From positions 4,872 through 68,871 of the forward strand of contig JBEKEK010000024.1 of NCBI GenBank assembly GCA_050013875.1: 64,000 nucleotides of DNA, read 5' to 3'. Origin of the DNA: Trebonia sp050013875. Its GTDB lineage: Bacteria > Actinomycetota > Actinomycetes > Streptosporangiales > Streptosporangiaceae. Below the pieces are notes generated by a model that was not told where the DNA came from, ran no database searches, and saw nothing but the letters and a program-made list of their open reading frames with translations. The translations under genes and the position numbers were made by a program. Shown piece after piece: positions 57,895 through 64,000 of the stretch; the first letter of the stretch is position 1; each line of letters opens with the position of its first letter.

Positions 57895-57906
57895 TAATCA
57901 TGATTA
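57895..57906. promoter_or_regulatory. TAATCATGATTA palindrome between ACAD and P450
   Basis: A perfect 12-bp palindrome in an AT-rich patch, 101 bases from the acyl-CoA dehydrogenase start and 54 bases before the P450 start. On the minus strand TTGACG (about 57882-57877) may be a -35 box. The position suits a regulator (TetR or MarR class) that controls both directions. No regulator gene is adjacent. Confidence 0.55.
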
Positions 57907-57959
57907 TGTATTACGCTCTTTGCAAGACGCCGCAAGGCGTCCCCTGCGAAGGAGCCGAG

Positions 57960-59168
57960 ATGACCACACCCGACGCCGACAGCCGTGGTTGCCCCGTCAT
58001 CCACACCGACTACCGCGTGGACCGACCGCTGATGGAGACCTACAGTCTCCTCAACGCTGACCGCGACCGCGCTCCATTCCTGCTCAACGACTCGACCCGG
58101 CACAAGTTCTGGATGATCACCGAGTACGATCACGTCCTGGAGGCCCTGCAGCTGCCGGAGGTGTTCGGCAACGAGGTGCTCAGCGCCCTGACCCCTAAGC
58201 ACACCTTCGACCTGCTGCCGAACTACCTGAATCCGCCCGAGCACACGGCGATGCGCCGGGTGCTGAATCGCTGGTTCTCACCGGCCGCGGTGCGGCACAT
58301 GGAGCCCCTCGTCCTCAGCCATTGCAACGAGCTCCTCGATGAACTCGTGCCGAAGGGCGAGTGCGACCTCGTCTCCGAGTTCGCGATCCGCTTTCCGACG
58401 GACATGTTCCTCGCGACCCTCAACCTGCCGATCTCCGACGGCGAGGAGTTCCTCGTCTCGGTCGAGAAGATCTTCAAGGCCTTCGCCGGCCAGGAGATGG
58501 CGGAGGCGGGCAGGGCCATCGAGTGGATGCAGGGCTACTTCGGCCGCGCCATCGACCAGCGGACGAAAAACCCGCAGGACACCGAGACCGACTTCATCTC
58601 GCGCCTGCTCGTGTCGTCGCTCGACGGGATCCCGATCTCCCGTCAGGAAATCATCACGGTCTGCCTCACCCTCATGACCGCAGGGCTCGACACGACCCGC
58701 AGCGCGCTCGGCTTCATCTTCCATCATCTTGCGCAAGACGATGACCTGCGTCACCGGCTCACTGCCGAACCCGAGCTCTGGCCCAAGGCAGTGGAGGAGT
58801 TCATCCGGCTCTACCCGCTCGTCTACCAGGACGGCCGGCTGGTCAAGCGGGACATCGACTTCCACGGCCTGCAGTTGCGTAAAGGTGACATCGTGTGGCT
58901 GGGCTTGGGCTCGGCCAACCACGACCCGAAGAAGTTCGCCGAGCCGCGCTCGTTCGACATGGACCGCGATCACCTTAACCACCATCTCGCCTTCGGCGCC
59001 GGCATCCACCGCTGCCTCGGCATGCACCTGGCCCGGCACGAGCTTGTAATCGCCGTCACCGAGTGGCACAAGCGGATTCCGGATTACACGCTCGCTTCCG
59101 GCCGGCCCCTGTACGAGCGCGGCGCGCAACTCACGATCAACGAACTCCCGCTGCGCTGGGAAACCTGA
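57960..59168 (+). CDS. Cytochrome P450
   Basis: 402 aa class I bacterial P450: I-helix TAGLDTTRSALGF, ExxR in AVEEFIRLYPL, and the haem loop LAFGAGIHRCLGMHLAR with Cys352. The C-terminal ends in LTINELPLRW. It needs a ferredoxin and reductase; only a broken ferredoxin follows. It probably hydroxylates a terpenoid, steroid or fatty acid, as the adjacent beta-oxidation genes suggest. ATG 57960 follows GAAGGAG; an upstream ATG at 57900 lies inside the palindrome and lacks an SD. Confidence 0.94.
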   Translation: MTTPDADSRGCPVIHTDYRVDRPLMETYSLLNADRDRAPFLLNDSTRHKFWMITEYDHVLEALQLPEVFGNEVLSALTPKHTFDLLPNYLNPPEHTAMRRVLNRWFSPAAVRHMEPLVLSHCNELLDELVPKGECDLVSEFAIRFPTDMFLATLNLPISDGEEFLVSVEKIFKAFAGQEMAEAGRAIEWMQGYFGRAIDQRTKNPQDTETDFISRLLVSSLDGIPISRQEIITVCLTLMTAGLDTTRSALGFIFHHLAQDDDLRHRLTAEPELWPKAVEEFIRLYPLVYQDGRLVKRDIDFHGLQLRKGDIVWLGLGSANHDPKKFAEPRSFDMDRDHLNHHLAFGAGIHRCLGMHLARHELVIAVTEWHKRIPDYTLASGRPLYERGAQLTINELPLRWET

Positions 59169-59173
59169 CGGCC

Positions 59174-59293
59174 ATGGAGCTCCGCGTCGACCCGGATCGC
59201 CGCACCGGGCACGGCCGGTGTTCCAGCGCCGCGCCGGGCCTGCTCAGCGACGATGCGCTGGGTGATCGCCTCTGGCGCCAACCCGAGCCTCAG
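59174..59293 (+). pseudogene. Broken ferredoxin gene after the P450
   Basis: Starting 5 bases after the P450 stop, ELRVDPDRRTGHGRCSSAAP then GLLSDDALG follows the N-terminal pattern of the small 3Fe-4S ferredoxins that serve P450s (VDPDRCxGHGRC). The first cluster Cys is Arg (CGC for TGC) and the C-terminal CP motif is missing; after about 30 codons the DNA joins the end of the pseudouridine gene. It cannot make a working ferredoxin. Confidence 0.8.
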
Positions 59294-60228
59294 GACCTGG
59301 TCAGCGCGTCGGCCACCGCGGCGGCCACCCGGGCGTTGTTCTCGGCGAGCGCCAGGTTGGCCGGGATGCTCGCGCCTGCGGTCTGCTGCTCGATCCTCCC
59401 CAGCACGAACGGGGTGACGGCGGCGCCGGTGATGTGCGCTGCCTCGCAGGCGGCGAGCGCGGCGTCCAGGGCGCCGTCCAGCGGCCCGGGGTCGAGCTCG
59501 TCGGCGGGTGGGATCGGCACGGTGAGCAGCACGCCAGTGCACCCGCGCACCCGGCTGAGCAGCACGTCGGCGGCGACCCGGGCGGTCTCCACCCGGTGCG
59601 GCACCCGGAGCCCGCTGGAGCGCAGGTAAAACGCAGGAAACCAGTCATGCTGCCAGCCGAGCACAGGAACGCCCGCCGTCTCCAGGTACTCAAGCGTGCG
59701 GGCGAGATCGAGGAACGACTTCGCGCCGGCGCACACGGTAATGACGGGATGATTAGCCAGCGCGTCGAGGTCCGCTGAGATGTCGCCGGTCAACTCGGCG
59801 CCCCGATGCACGCCGCCGATGCCGCCGGTGGCGAAGACCTGGATGCCGGCGGCGTGAGCGAGCGCCACCGAGGCGGACACGGTGGTCACGCCGACCGGGA
59901 GCCCCTGTGCGACCGCGACCGCGATGTCGCGCTCGGCTATCTTCGCCGTGCCAGCCAGAACCCGGTCCTCTTGGCCGGGTTCGAGGCCGACCCGCGCCTT
60001 ACCGTCGAGGATCGCCGTGACGGCGGGCTCGGCGCCGCCCGCGCGCACCGCGGCCAGGCACCGTTGCAGTGCCTCGCGGTTAGCCGGGGCCGGCAGCCCT
60101 AGCTGGGAAAAGATCGTGGACTCGAGCGCGACCACGGGCCGCCCGGTCGCGAGGGCCGCGGAAACGGCGCCGGACACGCTGACCGCGCCCGGCCGGTGCG
60201 TGGCGTTGGCGTGCATTGCACTGGTCAT
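59290..60228 (-). CDS. psuG: Pseudouridine-5'-phosphate glycosidase
   Basis: 312 aa. It has VVALESTIFSQLGLPAPANR (Glu36, the first active-site residue), LDGKARVGLEP, Lys96 in AKIAERDIAV, Lys170 in CAGAKSFLDLARTLEYLE, and the C-terminal PANLALAENNARVAAAVA (Asn contact). PsuG cleaves the C-C bond of pseudouridine-5'-phosphate to uracil and ribose-5-phosphate via a Lys adduct. It is 32 bases after a PfkB kinase on the same strand, the usual PsuK-PsuG pair. Cytoplasmic. Its 3' end touches the ferredoxin remnant. Confidence 0.95.
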   Translation of the reverse strand: MTSAMHANATHRPGAVSVSGAVSAALATGRPVVALESTIFSQLGLPAPANREALQRCLAAVRAGGAEPAVTAILDGKARVGLEPGQEDRVLAGTAKIAERDIAVAVAQGLPVGVTTVSASVALAHAAGIQVFATGGIGGVHRGAELTGDISADLDALANHPVITVCAGAKSFLDLARTLEYLETAGVPVLGWQHDWFPAFYLRSSGLRVPHRVETARVAADVLLSRVRGCTGVLLTVPIPPADELDPGPLDGALDAALAACEAAHITGAAVTPFVLGRIEQQTAGASIPANLALAENNARVAAAVADALTRS

Positions 60229-60260
60229 GTGTTCGGAGCTCCTCGAGGATTGAGAGTCAG

Positions 60261-61172
60261 TTAGTTGTCGGCGGCGGTGACGGGAACCGGGCGCAACGCT
60301 GTGGCGCCGGGTGAGAACAGCACCGAACGGGCCAGCTGGTGGCCGGAGTGCGCCGCTTCCACCGGGTCGGCGCCGTGCGCGCGGGCGGCGAGGAATCCGG
60401 CGGCGAATGCATCGCCCGCGCCCGTCGAGTCGCGGGCCGGCGGCGACGGCGGCACCGGCACGGTTCGCGGGCCACCGCCGGGCCAGGTCACCGTCGTGGA
60501 GTCGGCGCCGTTCTTGACGACCGTCAACGTCGCGGCGAACGCCGGGCGCGTGACATCCACCAGCCGGGCCTCGTGCGCGTTAGCGAAGAACACCGCCGGT
60601 CTGATCGACTCCACCAGGTCTAGGTAGCGGGCGAGACCGTAGGTTTCGATCATCTCGGTAGAAGAGGCGTCAAGCGACACGGGGATGTCGGCGTGCCTGG
60701 CGTACCTGATCATCGCGAGCACGGCGGACGCGCCGGGCTCGGCGGCGAAGCAGTAAGACGGCACGTGCAGTAGCGCGGCGGACTCCAGCCACGACTCTGG
60801 CACTTCGGTGAGCTCGGCTGCGGCGCCGCGGTCGGGATACATCGTGCGCTCGCCGTCAGCGTCGACGAGCACGACGATAGTGCCGGTCCGGCCGCGGCGC
60901 TGCACCCGTACGTCGACCCCGTGCCCGGCGAGTTCACTGGTCAGCACCTCCGCCACCGGGTCGTCGCCGACGCAGCCGATGAAGCGCGCGGGCAGCAGCG
61001 CGTTCGCGAACACGGCGACGTTCGCCGCGCTGCCGCCGCGCGCGCGGTGGATGGCCGATGGGTTGTCGGTCCCGTAGCGGTTCGGCGCGTCCGGCCACAC
61101 GACCACGTCCTCGACTAGGTCGCCGACCGTGACGAGAACGCCGTGGTCGAGGGCATCGGGAGTGTCGCGCAC
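60261..61172 (-). CDS. PfkB-family kinase, probable pseudouridine kinase
   Basis: 303 aa. PfkB signatures: RGGSAANVAVFANALLPARF near the N-terminus and DSTGAGDAFAAGF (anion hole and catalytic Asp) in the last third; other ribokinase-fold strands such as GDLVEDVVV and FANAHEARLV are clear. Paired with psuG, phosphorylation of pseudouridine is the likely job. Sugar kinases of the same family cannot be excluded. GTG 61172 is chosen because a LacI operator lies at 61210-61223 and translation should begin after it; TTG 61184 is possible. Confidence 0.88.
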   Translation of the reverse strand: MRDTPDALDHGVLVTVGDLVEDVVVWPDAPNRYGTDNPSAIHRARGGSAANVAVFANALLPARFIGCVGDDPVAEVLTSELAGHGVDVRVQRRGRTGTIVVLVDADGERTMYPDRGAAAELTEVPESWLESAALLHVPSYCFAAEPGASAVLAMIRYARHADIPVSLDASSTEMIETYGLARYLDLVESIRPAVFFANAHEARLVDVTRPAFAATLTVVKNGADSTTVTWPGGGPRTVPVPPSPPARDSTGAGDAFAAGFLAARAHGADPVEAAHSGHQLARSVLFSPGATALRPVPVTAADN

Positions 61173-61209
61173 TTTGCGTACCAATCTCTCGGTGGTCGAG
61201 TCGACTAAG

Positions 61210-61223
61210 GTTAAGCGCTTGAC
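61210..61223 (-). promoter_or_regulatory. LacI-type operator before the kinase gene
   Basis: GTTAAGCGCTTGAC is a 14-bp near-perfect palindrome with a central GC step (one mismatched pair), the style of LacI/GalR operators. It lies between the LacI gene (stop 61296) and the kinase start (61172). The regulator probably controls psuK-psuG from it. Confidence 0.7.
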
Positions 61224-61295
61224 GGTGAAGTTGACAAGGGGACGAGGGCAAGGCTGGGTCACGGCGGGCCGGTGCGGTGCGGCGTCAACGAACGG

Positions 61296-62330
61296 TCAGC
61301 CCGGCGCCGGCCCGGTGGAGTCGCGGACAGTCAGCCGGGAGGGCAGCACCACGGTGCGACGTGCCTGGTTTCCCCGCTCGATGATGTCCTGAAGCAGGGT
61401 CGCCGCCTCGAAGCCGAGATCGAAGGCGGGCAGGGTGATCGCGGTGAGCGGCGGCCACACGATCGCGGCGAACGGAAGGTCGTCGAAGGACGCCACCGAT
61501 ACCCGCCCCGGCACGTCCACCTGTAGCTGGGCCAGGGCCCCGAGGGCACCGTAGGCCTGGACGTCAGAGGCCGCGACGATGGCGGTCACCCCCGCCTCGT
61601 CCCAGGCGGGCCAGCTGGCCAGCACCTTTGCCCGAGCCGCGCCGATCTCGATGTCCGAGTGCACGCGCAGAATCCGCACGTCCTTGCATTGTTTCCTGAG
61701 CTGGTCGGTGAGGTAGCGCCTGCGATCGGCGAAGGTGGCGGCCGGGCGGGGCGAGTCCAGGTACGCAACGGTCCGGTGCCCGAGGGTGACGAGATGGTCG
61801 GCGAGCTGCCCGGCGCCCGCCTGCAAGTCGAAGCACACGCTTGATGCGCCATCCGGGATTTTCGGGTCGTCCATGATCACGATAGGCAGCTGCGCCTCGA
61901 GCGCCTCCCGCGGCACCGTGATTGGGTAGTCGAGCAATACGCCGTCGACGTCGGTGCCGAAGACGTACTGCATGTCCGGCTCCTGGCTGCCGGATCCGCT
62001 GACCGCGAGCAGCAACTGCGTCTGACCGCCGAGTGCCTCTGCCACGCCGGCTGCGATGGCCGAGATGAACGGGTTGGTCATGTCCTGCGCCACCAGCGCC
62101 ACGCACTGCCGTCGGCCGGTCGCCAGGCTGCGCGCGGCTTGGTTGACGACGTAGCCGAGCTCGTCAATCGCCTGCCGGACCCGGCGGACTGTACTCTCCG
62201 ACACCCGCCCGGCCGCCTTGTCGTTGGCCACCAGCGACACCGTGGCCACGGAGACCCGGGCCCGGGCGGCGACGTCGGTCGCCTTGACCCGGACATGCCG
62301 GACCTCTTCGCTAGCCGCTGCCGGGCTCAC
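61296..62330 (-). CDS. LacI family transcriptional regulator
   Basis: 344 aa. The helix-turn-helix (ATDVAARARVSVATVSLVAN, residues about 17-36) and hinge helix (GYVVNQAARSLATGR) are followed by a periplasmic-binding-protein-like effector domain (VALVAQDMTNPFISAIAAGV, DVDGVLLDYPITV, ASDVQAYGALGAL, VSVASFDDLPFAAI). It sits between the pyrimidine enzymes and the kinase-glycosidase pair and is probably their regulator, with pseudouridine, ribose or uracil derivatives as candidate effectors. GTG 62330 follows GGAGGGAA. Confidence 0.94.
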   Translation of the reverse strand: MSPAAASEEVRHVRVKATDVAARARVSVATVSLVANDKAAGRVSESTVRRVRQAIDELGYVVNQAARSLATGRRQCVALVAQDMTNPFISAIAAGVAEALGGQTQLLLAVSGSGSQEPDMQYVFGTDVDGVLLDYPITVPREALEAQLPIVIMDDPKIPDGASSVCFDLQAGAGQLADHLVTLGHRTVAYLDSPRPAATFADRRRYLTDQLRKQCKDVRILRVHSDIEIGAARAKVLASWPAWDEAGVTAIVAASDVQAYGALGALAQLQVDVPGRVSVASFDDLPFAAIVWPPLTAITLPAFDLGFEAATLLQDIIERGNQARRTVVLPSRLTVRDSTGPAPG

Positions 62331-62393
62331 CCGCGTTCCCTCCAGCCCAACCGTCTGCTAACACCGTGCGCTCACCCATTGTCCGGCCGGCGG

Positions 62394-63410
62394 TCACCAC
62401 ACCGCCAGCCCCGCAGGATTCAGTGCGGGAATGATATCGCTGCCGTAAGCGGCCAGGGTCTGATCCTTGCCGTCGTGCTGCAGATACACAGCGAACTGGT
62501 CGACACCGAGCTCGCGCAGCTCTTCGAGCCGCCCGATGTGCCACTCGGGTGGCCCGATGAGGCAGAAGCGGTCGACGATCTCATCCGGTACGAAGGCGGT
62601 GTGCGTGTTGCCCGCCTGCCCATGCTGGTTGTAGTCGTAGCCCTGTCGCCCGGCGATGTAGTCGGTCAGCGTCGGCGGCACCTGCCCGGCGGTCCCGTAC
62701 CGGGTCACCAGGTCGGCGACGTGGTTGCCAACCATGCCGCCGAACCAGCGGCACTGCTCGCGCATGTGCGCGAGATCGGTCCCGACGTAGGCGGGAGCGG
62801 CCACGCAGATCTTGACCGAGGACGGGTCTCGCCCGGCGTCGGCCGCCGCCTTGCGCACCGAGGAGACCGTCCACCGCACGATGTCCGGGTCGGCCAGCTG
62901 CAGGATGAACCCGTCCCCGACCTCGCCCGCCAGGGCGAGCGCCTTCGGCCCGTAGCCCGCGACCCACACATCGAGCCGACTGCCGGAGGCCCACGGGATG
63001 CGGACGGTGGTGCCTGAGTGAGTCACGGCCCGGCCGTTGGCCAGCTCGCGGATGACGTGGACGCAGTCGCGTAGCGCGGCCAGGGTGGCCGGGCGCTCGG
63101 AGAGCACCCGCACGGCGGAGTCGCCGCGCCCGATCCCGCAGATGGTCCGGTTGCCGAACATCTCGTTCAGAGTGGCGAACACCGACGCGGTCACCGTCCA
63201 GTCCCGGGTACTGGGGTTGGTGACCATGGGACCGACGATGAGCTTGCGGGTCTGCGCCAGGATCTGGCTGTAGATGACGTAAGGCTCCTGCCAGAGCACA
63301 TGCGAGTCGAAGGTCCAGGCGTAGCCGAACCCGTTCAGCTCCGCTTGGCGCGCGTACTCCACCACCTTGGCCGCAGGCGGGATGGTCTGCAGGACGACGC
63401 CGAATTCCAT
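62394..63410 (-). CDS. Luciferase-like F420-type oxidoreductase
   Basis: 338 aa LLM-class flavin/F420 enzyme: MEFGVVLQTIPPAAKVVEYA, FGYAWTFDSHVLWQEPYVIY, ICGIGRGDSAVRVLSERPAT, LDVWVAGYGPKALALAGEVG and EWHIGRLEELRELGVDQFAV. It resembles the TIGR03842 branch of actinobacterial enzymes, members of which sit next to hydantoinase/dihydropyrimidinase genes as here. A role in reduction or oxidation of a pyrimidine-ring intermediate is an inference. ATG 63410 has GGAGGT seven bases upstream and lies 32 bases after the hydantoinase stop. Confidence 0.88.
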   Translation of the reverse strand: MEFGVVLQTIPPAAKVVEYARQAELNGFGYAWTFDSHVLWQEPYVIYSQILAQTRKLIVGPMVTNPSTRDWTVTASVFATLNEMFGNRTICGIGRGDSAVRVLSERPATLAALRDCVHVIRELANGRAVTHSGTTVRIPWASGSRLDVWVAGYGPKALALAGEVGDGFILQLADPDIVRWTVSSVRKAAADAGRDPSSVKICVAAPAYVGTDLAHMREQCRWFGGMVGNHVADLVTRYGTAGQVPPTLTDYIAGRQGYDYNQHGQAGNTHTAFVPDEIVDRFCLIGPPEWHIGRLEELRELGVDQFAVYLQHDGKDQTLAAYGSDIIPALNPAGLAVW

Positions 63411-63442
63411 TCTTGGTACCTCCTGGACGGGCATTGGCTTGG

Positions 63443-64000
63443 TCAGCGCAGGTACGAGGACAGGCCGCGCGGGAGGTACTGACCATGGCCGGCCCGGCCG
63501 AGGAACCGCCCGGCGTCGATCACCCGCGTGCCCCGGGACAGCACGGTCCGCACCGCGCCGGCCGCCGGCATGCCCTCGTAGGCCGAGTAGTCCATGTTCA
63601 TGTGGTGGGTGGCCGCTCCCAGGACGTCAATGCCGGCCGGGTCGTACAGCACGATGTCGGCGTCCGAGCCGGGGGCGATCACTCCCTTGCGCGGGTACAG
63701 TCCGAACATCCGGGCAGGCGTCGTCGAGCATGTCTCCACCCAGCGCGCCAGGGACAGCTGACCGTCCGCGACGCCCTGGTAGATCAGCTGCATGCGGTGC
63801 TCAACGCCGCCGATCCCGTTGGGGATCTTGGTGAAATCGCCGATCCCGAGTTCCTTCTGGTCTTTCATGCAGAACGGACAGTGGTCGGTCGAAACGACCG
63901 CCAGGTCGTCGGTGCGCAACCCACGCCACAGGTCGCGGGCGTGCGACTGGTGCTTACTGCGCAGCGGCGTCGAGCAGACCCACTTGGCCCCCTCAAAGCC
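63443..64000 (-). CDS. Dihydropyrimidinase/hydantoinase (C-terminal part; gene continues past the window end)
   Basis: About 185 codons in view. LAVVSTDHCPFCMKDQKELG (metal/catalytic Asp), FTKIPNGIGGVEHRMQLIYQ, CSTTPARMFGLYPRKGVIAP and GSDADIVLYDPAGI are classical for the D-hydantoinase/dihydropyrimidinase family. It hydrolyses dihydrouracil or 5-substituted hydantoins. The sequence begins beyond base 64000, so the N-terminus and metal HxH are not visible. It leads the minus-strand pyrimidine cluster. Confidence 0.92.
   Translation of the reverse strand, partial: GFEGAKWVCSTPLRSKHQSHARDLWRGLRTDDLAVVSTDHCPFCMKDQKELGIGDFTKIPNGIGGVEHRMQLIYQGVADGQLSLARWVETCSTTPARMFGLYPRKGVIAPGSDADIVLYDPAGIDVLGAATHHMNMDYSAYEGMPAAGAVRTVLSRGTRVIDAGRFLGRAGHGQYLPRGLSSYLR

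Overview
The window is GC-rich actinobacterial DNA. The gene content points the same way: paired XRE/DUF397 regulators, an S-adenosyl methyltransferase of the DUF574 type, DUF3040, TIGR03086-like and COG4705-like proteins, and F420-type luciferase-fold oxidoreductases. A filamentous actinomycete, for instance of the Streptosporangiales or a neighbouring order, fits best. The genus cannot be read from the sequence. I see no rRNA, tRNA, CRISPR array or intact transposase.

Layout. 1-7.6 kb: an acyl-CoA-dehydrogenase-like flavoprotein, a CbbX-like AAA+ ATPase behind a possible SD-masking hairpin, an OafA-type acyltransferase with an SGNH domain, DUF3040, a large ECF sigma factor with a SnoaL-like tail, and a DUF574 methyltransferase. 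7.7-22.5 kb: a run of small-molecule or lipid ABC exporters, each beside its own regulator (PadR, GntR/YtrA, PadR, ECF sigma, then a two-component system). Most members are joined by 4-nt stop/start overlaps, and operators are visible upstream of several. 22.6-31 kb: membrane proteins, a zinc-ribbon/transmembrane/beta-repeat protein, another ABC exporter, a double YbjQ-like protein, and an HxlR/aldo-keto reductase pair whose shared promoter region looks deleted.

31-39 kb is a gene graveyard around glycan-degrading genes. An intact carboxylesterase, a secreted six-hairpin glycosidase and a secreted GH16 protein with a beta-propeller-like tail sit among fragments of SDR, AlkA, VOC and GH43 genes. 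39.4-44.3 kb is a one-direction catabolic cluster: acyl-CoA ligase, ketopantoate-reductase-like enzyme, YtcJ-like amidohydrolase and two small alpha/beta-barrel proteins. 44.4-50.7 kb holds a TIM-barrel hydrolase, a MarR/VOC pair with twin operators, a TIGR03086-type protein, an AbiE-type toxin-antitoxin pair with a probable leaderless promoter, and an SDR.

50.8-56 kb holds a ferric-reductase-like flavoprotein and then a decayed accessory stretch: a truncated MaoC, a low-GC P-loop kinase remnant, a lone TIR-domain protein and an XRE/DUF397 pair with upstream inverted repeats. 56.2-59.2 kb is a lipid or terpenoid catabolic locus: MaoC hydratase and acyl-CoA dehydrogenase diverge from a cytochrome P450, and the P450 is followed by a broken ferredoxin remnant.

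59.3-64 kb is a coherent minus-strand locus for pseudouridine/pyrimidine use: hydantoinase/dihydropyrimidinase (cut by the window end), an F420-type oxidoreductase, a LacI regulator, a PfkB kinase and pseudouridine-5'-phosphate glycosidase. A 14-bp near-palindrome that looks like a LacI operator precedes the kinase. The most noteworthy points are this locus, the gene graveyard, the ATPase/permease chimera at 15.7 kb, the TIR region and the zinc-ribbon protein.
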